Below, piece by piece: positions 33,944 to 42,519 of a stretch of DNA of 64,000 bases (its first letter is position 1; each line of letters opens with the position of its first letter). The position numbers and the translations under genes were made by a program. The DNA is from Lachnospira rogosae (GTDB taxonomy: Bacteria; Bacillota; Clostridia; Lachnospirales; Lachnospiraceae): positions 18,570-82,569 of the forward strand of contig NZ_JBBMER010000011.1 in NCBI RefSeq assembly GCF_040096455.1, written 5' to 3'. A model generated the notes under the pieces. It was given only the letters and a program-made list of their open reading frames with translations, was not told the DNA's origin and ran no database searches.

Positions 33944-34765
33944 ATGAAGAAAAAAGGGAATAGACATAAGACACAAAGAGCACATAGAAGAGCATTGAAA
34001 AGAGCCGCCATAATTACAATGGCAGGGGCAGCGGTTATTATAGGGGCATATTCTTTAAAGGTATATGACTTCAGAATTAAATATACGCAGACAGCAGATT
34101 ATATGAAGGGCAATGAAGAGAATGTAACAAAGGGAGTTGTCACATATGAAGAAGCAACTAATAGTAACCAGACTACAGCGGCAGTAAGAAGTTCTTATAA
34201 GAGGCTTGATGTAGAATGTGTACTTCAAAATCCTGAACTTCCAACAGGCTGTGAGATAACAGCTTTGACGACAGTTCTTAATTATCTTGGCTATAATGTA
34301 GACAAGCTGACAATGGCAGATTATTACCTGGATAAAGGAAAGATGGGCGAGGTGTCGCCTTATAAAGCATTTGTCGGCAATCCAAGAGATGAAGATTCGT
34401 GTGGTGCGTTTGCACCAGTATTAGTCAATTCAGCGACAAAGTATCTGAAATCGCAAAGATCATATATGAATGTATACAATATAACGGGAGCAGAGTACAA
34501 CGAGCTTCTTGATTATGTAGATGACGGACATCCGGTGTTAGTATGGGAGACAATGTATATGAAAGAGCCATATGAATCCTGTACATGGAATATAGACGGA
34601 GAGAATATTATGTGGCTTTCACGTGAGCACGCTATGGTGCTTATAGGCTATACACAGAGTACATATATTATGGCAGATCCGTTAAGGGGCATATGTGAAT
34701 ACGATAAAGAACTTGTAGAAACACGATATAAAAGTATGGGAAAGCAGGCAATAGTTATATATTAA
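33944..34765 (+). CDS. C39-like (Peptidase_C39_2) membrane-anchored cysteine protease-like protein
   Basis: 273 residues. A very basic N-terminus (K-K-K-G-N-R-H-K-T-Q-R-A-H-R-R) is followed by one hydrophobic helix (about 22-40), so the protein is probably anchored with its domain outside. Residues 90-270 match the papain-like C39_2 fold: P-T-G-C-E-I-T-A-L-T holds the candidate catalytic Cys, R-E-H-A-M-V-L-I-G-Y the His, and M-A-D-P-L the Asp. B. subtilis YvpB is a similar protein. Targets are unknown; cleavage of peptides or cell-wall material is possible. GAGGTTCAT precedes the start. It has its own promoter and a long leader. Confidence 0.85.
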   Translation: MKKKGNRHKTQRAHRRALKRAAIITMAGAAVIIGAYSLKVYDFRIKYTQTADYMKGNEENVTKGVVTYEEATNSNQTTAAVRSSYKRLDVECVLQNPELPTGCEITALTTVLNYLGYNVDKLTMADYYLDKGKMGEVSPYKAFVGNPRDEDSCGAFAPVLVNSATKYLKSQRSYMNVYNITGAEYNELLDYVDDGHPVLVWETMYMKEPYESCTWNIDGENIMWLSREHAMVLIGYTQSTYIMADPLRGICEYDKELVETRYKSMGKQAIVIY

Positions 34766-34936
34766 TGATTGATATGTGAAGTTTAATAATTAATATTTAA
34801 GATTGATAGTTGATATTTAATGTTAATAATTGATATATAAAGTGAGTGTGTCAGTCGTGTCAGCCATTTATTACCACATATACATTTTATAAATCATCAC
34901 AGTCGGGGGAATACTTCCATTATGGAGGTGATGAGT

Positions 34937-35146
34937 GTGTACCCAGCGTATGATGGTGATAAAGATTATGATTATGACACAGCCCAATATACGTTTCCTC
35001 ATAGAAAACGCACTTATAATGAGGAAGATAACAGCGAAGATTATTTTGAGAACGCGGTATATGAGGACAGTATGAACTTCTCATCTATGGCAGATTACGA
35101 AGACTTTCTTATATGGGGAACTGATAATAAAGACCAGTTCATATAA
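34937..35146 (+). CDS. small acidic Asp/Tyr-rich protein
   Basis: About 69 residues, highly acidic, rich in Asp, Glu and Tyr (V-Y-P-A-Y-D-G-D-K-D-Y-D-Y-D) with N-N-S-E-D-Y-F-E-N and a hydrophobic patch near the end. No membrane segment or known domain. The start is uncertain: GGAGGTGAT, an ideal ribosome site, lies at 34924-34932 and points to GTG 34937, while ATG 34922 and ATG 34931 lie before or within it. It is followed by its own terminator, which supports expression. I do not recognise a family. Confidence 0.6.
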   Translation: MYPAYDGDKDYDYDTAQYTFPHRKRTYNEEDNSEDYFENAVYEDSMNFSSMADYEDFLIWGTDNKDQFI

Positions 35147-35212
35147 ACAGATTATAAAAGATTTATTAATCTTTTAAGCTTCAATTGACTAGAGTTTTAC
35201 AGATGTTATATG

Positions 35213-35261
35213 ATAAGCGAAACGTAAGGAATTTATTGTCTGTGCGTTTCGCTTATTTTTA
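35213..35261 (+). terminator. Terminator after the small acidic gene
   Basis: ATAAGCGAAACG (35213-35224) pairs perfectly with CGTTTCGCTTAT (35245-35256), followed by TTTTT. Confidence 0.9.
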
Positions 35262-35318
35262 TGTAATAGAATACAGAGCAAGCTGTAATTAACATTGTAT
35301 GCAGAAATGAGGAGTAGT

Positions 35319-36155
35319 ATGTACGGTTATGTTGTTGTTAATAAGCCTGAGCTTAAGATAAAAGAATATGATATGTATCGTTCATACTATTGCGGATTGT
35401 GTGAGGAGCTGCTTTCAGATTATGGTATTAATGGGCAGATATCCATAAGCTATGATATGACATTTCTGCTTGTACTGCTTACAGGGCTGTATGAACCGGA
35501 TACAACATATAAGGAAGCAAGATGTATCGCACACCCTGTTCATAAGCACCCGGTAAGACGCAATAAGATTTCAGCATATGTTGCGGATATGAATGTCCTT
35601 ATGACTTATTATAAATGCGTTGATGACTGGCAGGATGATAGGAAGCTTATGAAGAAGCTGCTTGCCTCGTCTTTGACTAATAAGGTTAAGAGGATTGAGA
35701 AAGCATATCCCCAAAAAGCACGCATTATTAAGGCGGCACTTGATAGAATGAGTGAGCTTGAGAATAATAATGAGAGCAATATTGACCTGCTTGCAGAACA
35801 ATTTGGCATAATAATGGCACAGATTTTGTGTATGAAAAATGATGAGTGGTACGATACATTAAAAGTGATGGGTAATTCACTTGGAAGATTTATATATATT
35901 CTTGATGCGTATGATGACCTTTTGGAAGATAAGAAGAAGGGCAGATACAATGCACTCAGGACGTATGAGAATAATAAGGATTTTGATATATTTATAGAAA
36001 ATGTGTTAAAATCACATATGGCACAATTTGCCGCAGGCTTTGAGAGCCTTCCTATTATTGAGAATGTCGATTTATTAAGAAATGTAATATATTCAGGAGT
36101 CTTTACAAGATTCGGGATTGCTAAGAATAAAAGAGAACAAGTGGAGGAAGTATGA
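35319..36155 (+). CDS. DUF5685 family protein
   Basis: 278 residues, helical and soluble. It begins M-Y-G-Y-V-V-V-N-K-P-E-L-K-I-K-E-Y-D, followed by Y-C-G-L-C, then C-I-A-H-P-V-H-K-H-P. An acidic motif, Y-I-L-D-A-Y-D-D-L-L-E-D, lies later, near N-A-L. These Cys, His and Asp positions suggest a metal-binding helical bundle, somewhat like prenyl-synthase-like or oxygenase-like folds. From memory this family is DUF5685, often encoded next to a J-domain protein in Clostridia, as here. Its stop overlaps the next start by four bases (ATGA), so translation is coupled. ATG 35319 follows GAGGAG; the earlier in-frame TTG is rejected. Confidence 0.75.
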   Translation: MYGYVVVNKPELKIKEYDMYRSYYCGLCEELLSDYGINGQISISYDMTFLLVLLTGLYEPDTTYKEARCIAHPVHKHPVRRNKISAYVADMNVLMTYYKCVDDWQDDRKLMKKLLASSLTNKVKRIEKAYPQKARIIKAALDRMSELENNNESNIDLLAEQFGIIMAQILCMKNDEWYDTLKVMGNSLGRFIYILDAYDDLLEDKKKGRYNALRTYENNKDFDIFIENVLKSHMAQFAAGFESLPIIENVDLLRNVIYSGVFTRFGIAKNKREQVEEV

Positions 36156-36943
36156 CCGATCCGTATTCAGTGTTAGGTGTATCAAGAGATGCAACTGACG
36201 AAGAGATTAAAAAAGCATATAGAACATTAAGCAGAAAGTATCACCCTGATGCGAATATCAATAATCCTAATAAGGATAAGGCAGAGGAAATGTTTAAGAC
36301 AATTCAGCAGGCTTATAACCAGATTATGAAGGAAAAGCAGGGTGGATATACATCATCAGCTTACAGTCAGAACAGAGGTGGCACAGGAAGCTATGGCTAT
36401 GACGGTGATTATCAGAATAACCGTAATGGACAGAGCGGCAATGGTTATGATGATTTTGGCGGCTTCTGGGGCTTTGGACCATTTGGCTTTGGCGGATATT
36501 ATGGAGGGGGTTCTAATTCCGGATATTCAGGTGGTGCTTCTAATATGAATGGCAATGATGATACGACAGTTCATTTAAGAGCGGCGGCTAACTATATTAA
36601 CAATGGTGGATATGATGAGGCACTTAACGTGCTTTCTGCTATTCAGGACAAAGATGCCAGATGGTACTATTATAGTGCTATGGCTAACTCAGGCAAAGGC
36701 AATCAGGCAACAGCGATGGAACACGCCAGAAGAGCAGTAGAACTCGATCCTGACAATATGCAGTATCGTATGTTCTACCAGCGTATGAATAGTGGCGGTG
36801 AATGGTATTCAGGAAGACAGCAGACATATCAGAATCCAGCAGGTGGAATGGGAAGCTGGTGTATGAAACTTATATTTATCAACCTTATGTGTAACTGCTG
36901 TCTTGGCGGAGGCGGCTTATGCTGCCCGGGAAGATACTACTAA
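36152..36943 (+). CDS. J-domain (DnaJ-like) protein with TPR-like and Cys-rich tail
   Basis: 263 residues. The J domain (1-65) has D-P-Y-S-V-L-G-V, K-K-A-Y-R-T-L-S-R-K-Y-H-P-D with the H-P-D motif needed to activate Hsp70. Residues 66-130 are Gly/Asn/Tyr-rich. Residues about 135-210 form two TPR-like helical repeats (A-A-N-Y-I-N-N-G-G-Y-D-E-A-L-N-V-L and Q-A-T-A-M-E-H-A-R-R-A-V-E-L-D-P-D-N). The C-terminus is hydrophobic and Cys-rich (C-N-C-C-L-G-G-G-G-L-C-C). It lacks the zinc-finger and client domains of DnaJ, so it is a specialised co-chaperone, perhaps membrane-associated. It is coupled to DUF5685. Its last 27 bases overlap the convergent DUF885 gene. Confidence 0.9.
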   Translation: MTDPYSVLGVSRDATDEEIKKAYRTLSRKYHPDANINNPNKDKAEEMFKTIQQAYNQIMKEKQGGYTSSAYSQNRGGTGSYGYDGDYQNNRNGQSGNGYDDFGGFWGFGPFGFGGYYGGGSNSGYSGGASNMNGNDDTTVHLRAAANYINNGGYDEALNVLSAIQDKDARWYYYSAMANSGKGNQATAMEHARRAVELDPDNMQYRMFYQRMNSGGEWYSGRQQTYQNPAGGMGSWCMKLIFINLMCNCCLGGGGLCCPGRYY

Positions 36944-38767
36944 GCGGTTCTCCCAGTTCTTTAAGTAATCAAATAGAATATCAATATGAACAGGTCCGGT
37001 TTCAAGAATATAACGGTGGAATTCTTTTAAGGAGAAGTTATCACCGAGATCTTTCTGGGCCTGTTTTTTTAGTTCCTCAAAACCTAAAAATCCAAGAACA
37101 TATTTGCAGTAATTAGCAGGATTAGCAATAAATGCTGTATACATCTCGTGTGCAGCTTCGGCACTGCTAAATCCATAATCGGTAAGGAATGAGGAAAGCT
37201 GTGCTTCAGTCCAGCCGTAATAATTCACTCCGATATCGCCCTTGGCATAGAGGCAGAGTATAAGTGCATAATTGCACTGGACCAATGAATTAAGCAGAGT
37301 ATTATCGCCAGCATATTCATATGAATGAACTTCAACATAGGAAGCCCAGCCCTCAATATAGCCGCCAGGTTTAATGACATTTCTTATCAAAGAAGGGCTT
37401 GTTGAGGCAAAATACTGTGTCTGGTATAAATGTCCCGGATACCCCTCGTGTGCCAGCGTAGGATACAAATCACTGCTGTCAGTGCCGGCTGAATTAATGT
37501 ATATAGAGTTAATGTCAAGATTATCAATCTGTGGCATAAAGTACATAGCAGGGCTTGCATAGTCATTAAGTGCTTCAGATACATAATTAATATTATAATT
37601 GACATCATTTAAGGCAGGATAATCATCAGTTATCTTCTTTTTTAAATCCTCAATAATCTGGTCTGGTTTATCAATTCCAAAGGAAAATGTGCCAAACTGG
37701 CTGTTAAGTGATGGATCTTTTCTTAAAAGCTTCTGCATAACAATTGAATAGCTTCTTATATAGGAGTCAAGCAAATCATTGTATTCGTCAATTGATTTAC
37801 TCCAGCCAAGACAGTTTTCAAGAAGTCCCTCAAAGTATCTTGCACCATTAGGGTAATTGCATATTCCACCAGAATACTGGTTAGTTCCCTTGAATGAAGC
37901 AAGAGTCGTTATAAGTGCGTTATAACCTGGAATTACATGGTTAATAACGGCATCTTCGTTCTGCTTCTTGTATACATTTTTCTCATCATCAGTAAGGAAA
38001 ATGAGGTCGTCAACACGGGAGTTAAAAGTACCAATAAACATACCTTCAGCATCACCGGCAGAGTCAGCGATAGACTTGCAGGAGCTTATGACCTCATCAA
38101 GAAGGTCATCGCTTAGGGTATATCCCCTGACGCTTCTTAATGCCTCGAATTCAAGCAGATTATTAAAATATCCATCCACATCACTTAGGAGCTGTATATA
38201 TTCTTCAACGTCCTTTTTCTCCATAAATGTATATTCAGAAAAAAGGAGCGGAAGCTGTATCTGTATGCCGATTGTAGGAGTGAGGTCGGTGTTAAGAAGA
38301 TACAGGTCGCTGTAATTAAGGGTTGTATACAGATATTTGTTTAATAAGTCATAGGTTATCTGCTGGCTCTTGGAAAGTGAAGCCTTGTCAAAAGCGTTGA
38401 GCTTTGTTATGTAGTCTGTTATATCTGATGTATCATCAATATTATCAATATCAATACGTCCGAGTGTTATATCGTAATCATCAATTCCATATTCGCAAGG
38501 ATTTTCCAAAAGTGCGTGCAGTGAGAGTGAGTCGCTTGAGGCAAGCTCACGAAAAAGACTGTCGGTAAAAGCGTTGAAGCTTTCGTTATCAGCTGCATTG
38601 TATTGCTCATCAGCATTGTTATAACGTGAAGCAGACCCGCCAAATGGAGTGCAGGCACTAAATGAACAGGCTGTGATTACTACTGCACCTGTTATGGCAG
38701 CAGCTTTTTTAAAGAAAGAATAAATGTTAGTTTTATGTTTTATGTAACTGGATTTTAATGTCAGCAT
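36917..38767 (-). CDS. DUF885 family lipoprotein, putative metallopeptidase
   Basis: 616 residues. A signal segment near the N-terminus (K-K-A-A-A-I-T-G-A-V-V-I-T-A-C-S-F-S-A-C) offers two possible lipobox cysteines, so a surface lipoprotein is likely. The family core has H-E-G-Y-P-G-H, a zinc-peptidase-like motif, followed about 40 residues later by E-G-W-A-S-Y-V-E, the probable third ligand, and the C-terminal G-P-V-H-I-D-I-L-F motif. DUF885 proteins are related to carboxypeptidase-like M32/M3 fold enzymes; substrates are unknown, probably peptides. ATG 38767 follows GAGGA; a longer reading frame upstream is not supported. It is a single gene convergent with dnaJ-like, overlapping it by 27 bases. 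Confidence 0.85.
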   Translation of the reverse strand: MLTLKSSYIKHKTNIYSFFKKAAAITGAVVITACSFSACTPFGGSASRYNNADEQYNAADNESFNAFTDSLFRELASSDSLSLHALLENPCEYGIDDYDITLGRIDIDNIDDTSDITDYITKLNAFDKASLSKSQQITYDLLNKYLYTTLNYSDLYLLNTDLTPTIGIQIQLPLLFSEYTFMEKKDVEEYIQLLSDVDGYFNNLLEFEALRSVRGYTLSDDLLDEVISSCKSIADSAGDAEGMFIGTFNSRVDDLIFLTDDEKNVYKKQNEDAVINHVIPGYNALITTLASFKGTNQYSGGICNYPNGARYFEGLLENCLGWSKSIDEYNDLLDSYIRSYSIVMQKLLRKDPSLNSQFGTFSFGIDKPDQIIEDLKKKITDDYPALNDVNYNINYVSEALNDYASPAMYFMPQIDNLDINSIYINSAGTDSSDLYPTLAHEGYPGHLYQTQYFASTSPSLIRNVIKPGGYIEGWASYVEVHSYEYAGDNTLLNSLVQCNYALILCLYAKGDIGVNYYGWTEAQLSSFLTDYGFSSAEAAHEMYTAFIANPANYCKYVLGFLGFEELKKQAQKDLGDNFSLKEFHRYILETGPVHIDILFDYLKNWENRLVVSSRAA

Positions 38768-38910
38768 ATAATAATCCTCATTTCTGCGGACATACCGCGT
38801 AGTCAGATTCGGGAAGGTGCATATAAGCTCCTGATACAACATTTTCTTAATCATACACTAGATTATATGTATAATAAATGTTTTTCATTAAAGAATATTT
38901 GTTTATTCGT

Positions 38911-38939
38911 TTGACATATTCTAAAAAGCTGGCTATCAT
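38911..38939 (+). promoter_or_regulatory. Sigma-A promoter for metG
   Basis: TTGACA (38911-38916), 17 bases, TATCAT (38934-38939). It lies within the longest reading frame of metG, which supports the later start at 38971. Confidence 0.75.
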
Positions 38940-38970
38940 ATATAGAATAATGATAACGGAGGTTACGGAT

Positions 38971-40977
38971 ATGCCACAGAATAAAGGTCCATTTTATATG
39001 ACAACAGCTATCGCATATACATCAGGAAAGCCACATATTGGTAATACTTATGAGATAGTTCTTGCCGATAGTATTGCAAGATTCAGACGTCAGGAGGGCT
39101 ATGATGTTTTTTTCCAGACAGGAACTGATGAGCATGGACAGAAGATTGAATTAAAAGCAGAAGAAGCAGGAATTACACCTAAGGAATTCGTTGATAATGT
39201 TTCTACAGAGATAAAGAGAATATGGGATTTAATGGATACATCTTATGACAAGTTCATAAGAACTACAGATGATTACCACGAAAAGCAGGTTCAGAAGATA
39301 TTTAAGAAGCTCTACGATCAGGGAGATATATATAAGGGTTCATACGAAGGTATGTACTGTACACCTTGCGAGTCTTTCTGGACAGAGTCACAGCTTGTTG
39401 ACGGAAAATGTCCTGACTGCGGACGTGAAGTTAAGCCAGCTAAGGAAGAAGCTTATTTCTTTAAGATGAGTAAATATGCCAACAGACTTATCGAGCATAT
39501 TAATACACACCCAGAATTCATACAGCCTGTTTCAAGAAAGAATGAGATGATGAATAACTTCCTTCTTCCAGGACTTCAGGATTTATGTGTATCAAGAACA
39601 TCATTTAAGTGGGGTATCCCGGTAGATTTTGATGACAAGCATGTAGTATATGTATGGCTTGATGCACTTACTAACTATATCACAGGTATCGGGTATGATG
39701 CTGATGGCAACTCATCAGAACAGTATAAGAAGTTCTGGCCGGCAGACCTTCACCTTATTGGAAAGGATATTATAAGATTCCATACTATATACTGGCCTAT
39801 ATTCCTTATGGCACTTGGTGAACCACTTCCTAAGCAGGTATTTGGACATCCTTGGCTTTTACAGAATGACGGCAAGATGAGTAAGTCTAAGGGGAATGTT
39901 ATATATGCAGATGACCTTGTAGATATGTTCGGTGTTGATGCTGTAAGATACTTCGTACTTCACGAAATGCCATTTGAGAACGATGGTGTTATCTCTTGGG
40001 AACTTATAGTTGAACGTATGAACTCAGATCTTGCTAATACACTTGGTAACCTTGTCAACAGAACAATTGCTATGTCTAACAAGTATTTTGGCGGTGTAGT
40101 TAATAAGACAGGTGTTACAAGTGAGGGAGCAGGCGTTGATGAGAATGGTGCAAGCCTTGACTTCGATGCTGACCTTAAGGCTGTTGTTACAGGAACAAGA
40201 GATAAGGTTCAGAACAAGATGGCTACACTTCACGTTGCTGATGCTATGACAGATGTATTTGCATTATTTAAGAGATGTAACAAGTACATTGATGAAACAA
40301 TGCCTTGGGCTTTAGCAAAGGACGAGAGTAAGAAAGAAAGACTTGAAGAAGTTCTTTACAACCTTGTAGAGAGTATTACAATCGGAGCTAACCTTTTAAA
40401 GGCATTTATGCCTAATACAACAGATAGTATTTTAAAGCAGCTTTATCCTGACAATCCAGCCGCTGGTGACAGAGATTTTGATGATCTTGACAAGTTCGGC
40501 TTAAGAGAGTCTGGAAATAAAGTTACAGATAAGCCAGAAATCCTTTTTGCAAGACTTGATATTGAAGAAGTTATGAAGAAGGTTGAAGAATTACAGGAAG
40601 CACAGAGAAAGGCTAATGGAGTACCGGAATATCCAGTAGTTGAGAAGAAGCCTGAGATAACATTTGACGACTTTGAAAAAATCCAGATCCAGGTCGGAGA
40701 AGTGCTTAAGTGCGAGCCTGTAAAGAAGGCTAAGAAGCTTCTCTGCTCACAGATAAGAATTGGTGAGGAAGTAAGACAGATTGTATCTGGAATATCACAG
40801 TATTACAAGCCAGAAGAGATGGTTGGCAAGAAGGTAGCAGTAGTTACTAACCTTGCACCTCGTAAGATATGCGGCGTTGAATCACAGGGTATGATTCTTG
40901 CGGCTATGGACGATAAGAACAATCTCTCTGTTATGACAGTTGATAAGGATATAATCGCAGGAAGCGAAATCGGATAG
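38971..40977 (+). CDS. metG: methionine--tRNA ligase
   Basis: Charges initiator and elongator tRNA-Met with methionine. It has 668 residues. The class I signature H-I-G-N is in K-P-H-I-G-N-T-Y, and K-M-S-K-S-K-G-N at about 303. A zinc-knuckle insert has C-T-P-C...C-P-D-C (about 129-151). The anticodon-binding helical domain is followed by an EMAP-type OB-fold tRNA-binding domain (about 560-668, I-Q-V-G-E-V-L...A-N-L-A-P-type end), which makes the dimer. ATG 38971 follows CGGAGG at 8 bases, and a promoter overlaps the upstream in-frame region. In many Firmicutes metG is followed by tatD and rsmA; here 14 kb of other genes intervene. Confidence 0.97.
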   Translation: MPQNKGPFYMTTAIAYTSGKPHIGNTYEIVLADSIARFRRQEGYDVFFQTGTDEHGQKIELKAEEAGITPKEFVDNVSTEIKRIWDLMDTSYDKFIRTTDDYHEKQVQKIFKKLYDQGDIYKGSYEGMYCTPCESFWTESQLVDGKCPDCGREVKPAKEEAYFFKMSKYANRLIEHINTHPEFIQPVSRKNEMMNNFLLPGLQDLCVSRTSFKWGIPVDFDDKHVVYVWLDALTNYITGIGYDADGNSSEQYKKFWPADLHLIGKDIIRFHTIYWPIFLMALGEPLPKQVFGHPWLLQNDGKMSKSKGNVIYADDLVDMFGVDAVRYFVLHEMPFENDGVISWELIVERMNSDLANTLGNLVNRTIAMSNKYFGGVVNKTGVTSEGAGVDENGASLDFDADLKAVVTGTRDKVQNKMATLHVADAMTDVFALFKRCNKYIDETMPWALAKDESKKERLEEVLYNLVESITIGANLLKAFMPNTTDSILKQLYPDNPAAGDRDFDDLDKFGLRESGNKVTDKPEILFARLDIEEVMKKVEELQEAQRKANGVPEYPVVEKKPEITFDDFEKIQIQVGEVLKCEPVKKAKKLLCSQIRIGEEVRQIVSGISQYYKPEEMVGKKVAVVTNLAPRKICGVESQGMILAAMDDKNNLSVMTVDKDIIAGSEIG

Positions 40978-41000
40978 CAAAAGAGTGAATTATATATAAT

Positions 41001-41060
41001 AAAAAGCTCCCTTCCGGGCTGGCAGGTAAAATCACCTGCGGCTTGGAAGGGAGCTTTTTC
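41001..41060. terminator. Bidirectional terminator after metG
   Basis: AAAAAGCTCCCTTCC (41001-41015) pairs with GGAAGGGAGCTTTTT (41045-41059), with an inner GCAGGT/ACCTGC stem. It separates metG from the convergent AraC-type gene. Confidence 0.92.
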
Positions 41061-41104
41061 TTGTACTGCACTTGTACTTACAGGTTAACAGAAGTAGCAA
41101 GGCA

Positions 41105-42325
41105 TTATTTATCCAACATTTTTTTGTATTCGCGTGGACTGATGCCAATGTGTCTCTTGAAAAGTTTCGAAAAATAACCGAAATCAGGAATACCGACAGC
41201 TCCAGCCACTTCAGCAACACTCATATTTGTGGTATTAAAGTAGCGTAAAGATGCCCGGATGCGCTGCCTTCCAATATAAGAAGTCAGCGTTTCGCCGACT
41301 TCTTTTTTAAATGCATTTGACAGATAAGATGGATTTTTGTCAAATTTTTCGGCAAGTATGGATAGCGTTAACTCTGAGTATAAATGCTGGTCAATGTAAT
41401 TTACAACAGTTCGGATCAGATAAGAGTATTTTTCATACGTATAATTCTTAGCAAGCATAGAATATTTTCGGACCATGTCAAATGGCAAGTGTGCAAACTC
41501 TCCTTGGCTGTTAGCATCTTTTATGCGAAGAGAAAAAGCTTCAGCCTGCTGGTATACATAAATCGGATGTACGGCGGTCCCAAACATACGGGAAGCTAGA
41601 AAAAAATTTAAGGAGGCGATTCTGCTTCTTATTTCTTTTGCAGGAAGAGACTGAAAAGAAGCAGAATAGTCCAAAGTCTTTTTCATGAAGTCAATGGCCT
41701 GGGCAGTGTTTCCGGCAGTCATTGCCTGACAACAATGTTCTAGTCGTGAAATCAGTTCCGCGATGTAATCGGAAGAGAATTTCTGAAAACGTTCTTCGTT
41801 TGGCGAAGTGTTATGAGACTCTGTTTTATAATTGACATACTCAATGCTGCATGTTTTGAACGCCGGAATAAAAAAACTAATAAAATGCTGCAACATCAGT
41901 GTGAGTTCATCAATGTCTACGACAGGAAGAGAGTAATAAAAGTGTAACAAGACAGAGTTGTATTTCGGATCAATGTGATTATCACGAATGAGCCGGTTGA
42001 TTGTTACCTGATTGATTGGTTCGGCCAAAAAAGGCATAATACCAAGAATATCTGGTTCAGCGTCCGTGGTCAGACTGACAATTACATTGTAAAACCCAAG
42101 GGAACTCTGCAGTACAATGATTTGATAAGGAGAGCTGCCAAACAAAGAAAAAAGTGGGCTGTTCGTTTTGTAGTTGCCCCAGACCATGCGTCTTAGTCCC
42201 ATATCCATTTTCTCAAAATTCTGATAAGGAGCATGCATCAGATAAGAATCTATCTTAAAGGTATCGGACAAAGTTTGCTGGAGCAAAGGGAAAAAATCAT
42301 CGGTATTCATGTTTTCAAATGTCAT
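41105..42325 (-). CDS. AraC-family transcriptional regulator
   Basis: 406 residues. The C-terminal 100 residues form the two-helix-turn-helix AraC DNA-binding domain (S-E-L-T-L-S-I-L-A-E-K-F-D-K-N-P-S-Y-L-S-N-A-F-K-K-E-V-G; then M-S-V-A-E-V-A-G-A-V-G-I-P-D-F-G-Y-F-S-K-L-F-K-R-H-I-G-I-S-P-R-E-Y). The first 300 residues are a sensor region without a recognised domain, without membrane helices. AAAGGAG supports the start. It is transcribed away from the GH2 glycosidase-symporter operon across a 194-base gap, so it very likely activates that operon in response to its sugar. Codon use is richer in CGC/CGT than most of the window. Confidence 0.9.
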   Translation of the reverse strand: MTFENMNTDDFFPLLQQTLSDTFKIDSYLMHAPYQNFEKMDMGLRRMVWGNYKTNSPLFSLFGSSPYQIIVLQSSLGFYNVIVSLTTDAEPDILGIMPFLAEPINQVTINRLIRDNHIDPKYNSVLLHFYYSLPVVDIDELTLMLQHFISFFIPAFKTCSIEYVNYKTESHNTSPNEERFQKFSSDYIAELISRLEHCCQAMTAGNTAQAIDFMKKTLDYSASFQSLPAKEIRSRIASLNFFLASRMFGTAVHPIYVYQQAEAFSLRIKDANSQGEFAHLPFDMVRKYSMLAKNYTYEKYSYLIRTVVNYIDQHLYSELTLSILAEKFDKNPSYLSNAFKKEVGETLTSYIGRQRIRASLRYFNTTNMSVAEVAGAVGIPDFGYFSKLFKRHIGISPREYKKMLDK

Positions 42326-42362
42326 AATAGGACTCCTTTCCTAGTAGGTTTCTCGTTTTATT

Positions 42363-42406
42363 TGTAAAAAATTTGCCATAATTATATTTTATGTAAAAAT
42401 TTTACC
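42363..42406. promoter_or_regulatory. Possible AraC-type operator: two direct repeats
   Basis: TGTAAAAAATTTGCC (42363-42377) and TGTAAAAATTTTACC (42392-42406), 29 bases apart, share 13 of 15 bases. They lie between the divergent regulator and glycosidase genes, where an AraC-type activator would bind. Possible -10 TATACT lies near 42450. Confidence 0.45.
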
Positions 42407-42519
42407 AAAACAACAAAACTAAGACAAGAGCAAAATCCGTTGAATTGTTATACTGAGTACATCAATGAGATTGACGGAAAGAGAGAAAGACTCTTTTTAT
42501 GAACAAGAAGGAGGTAAAA

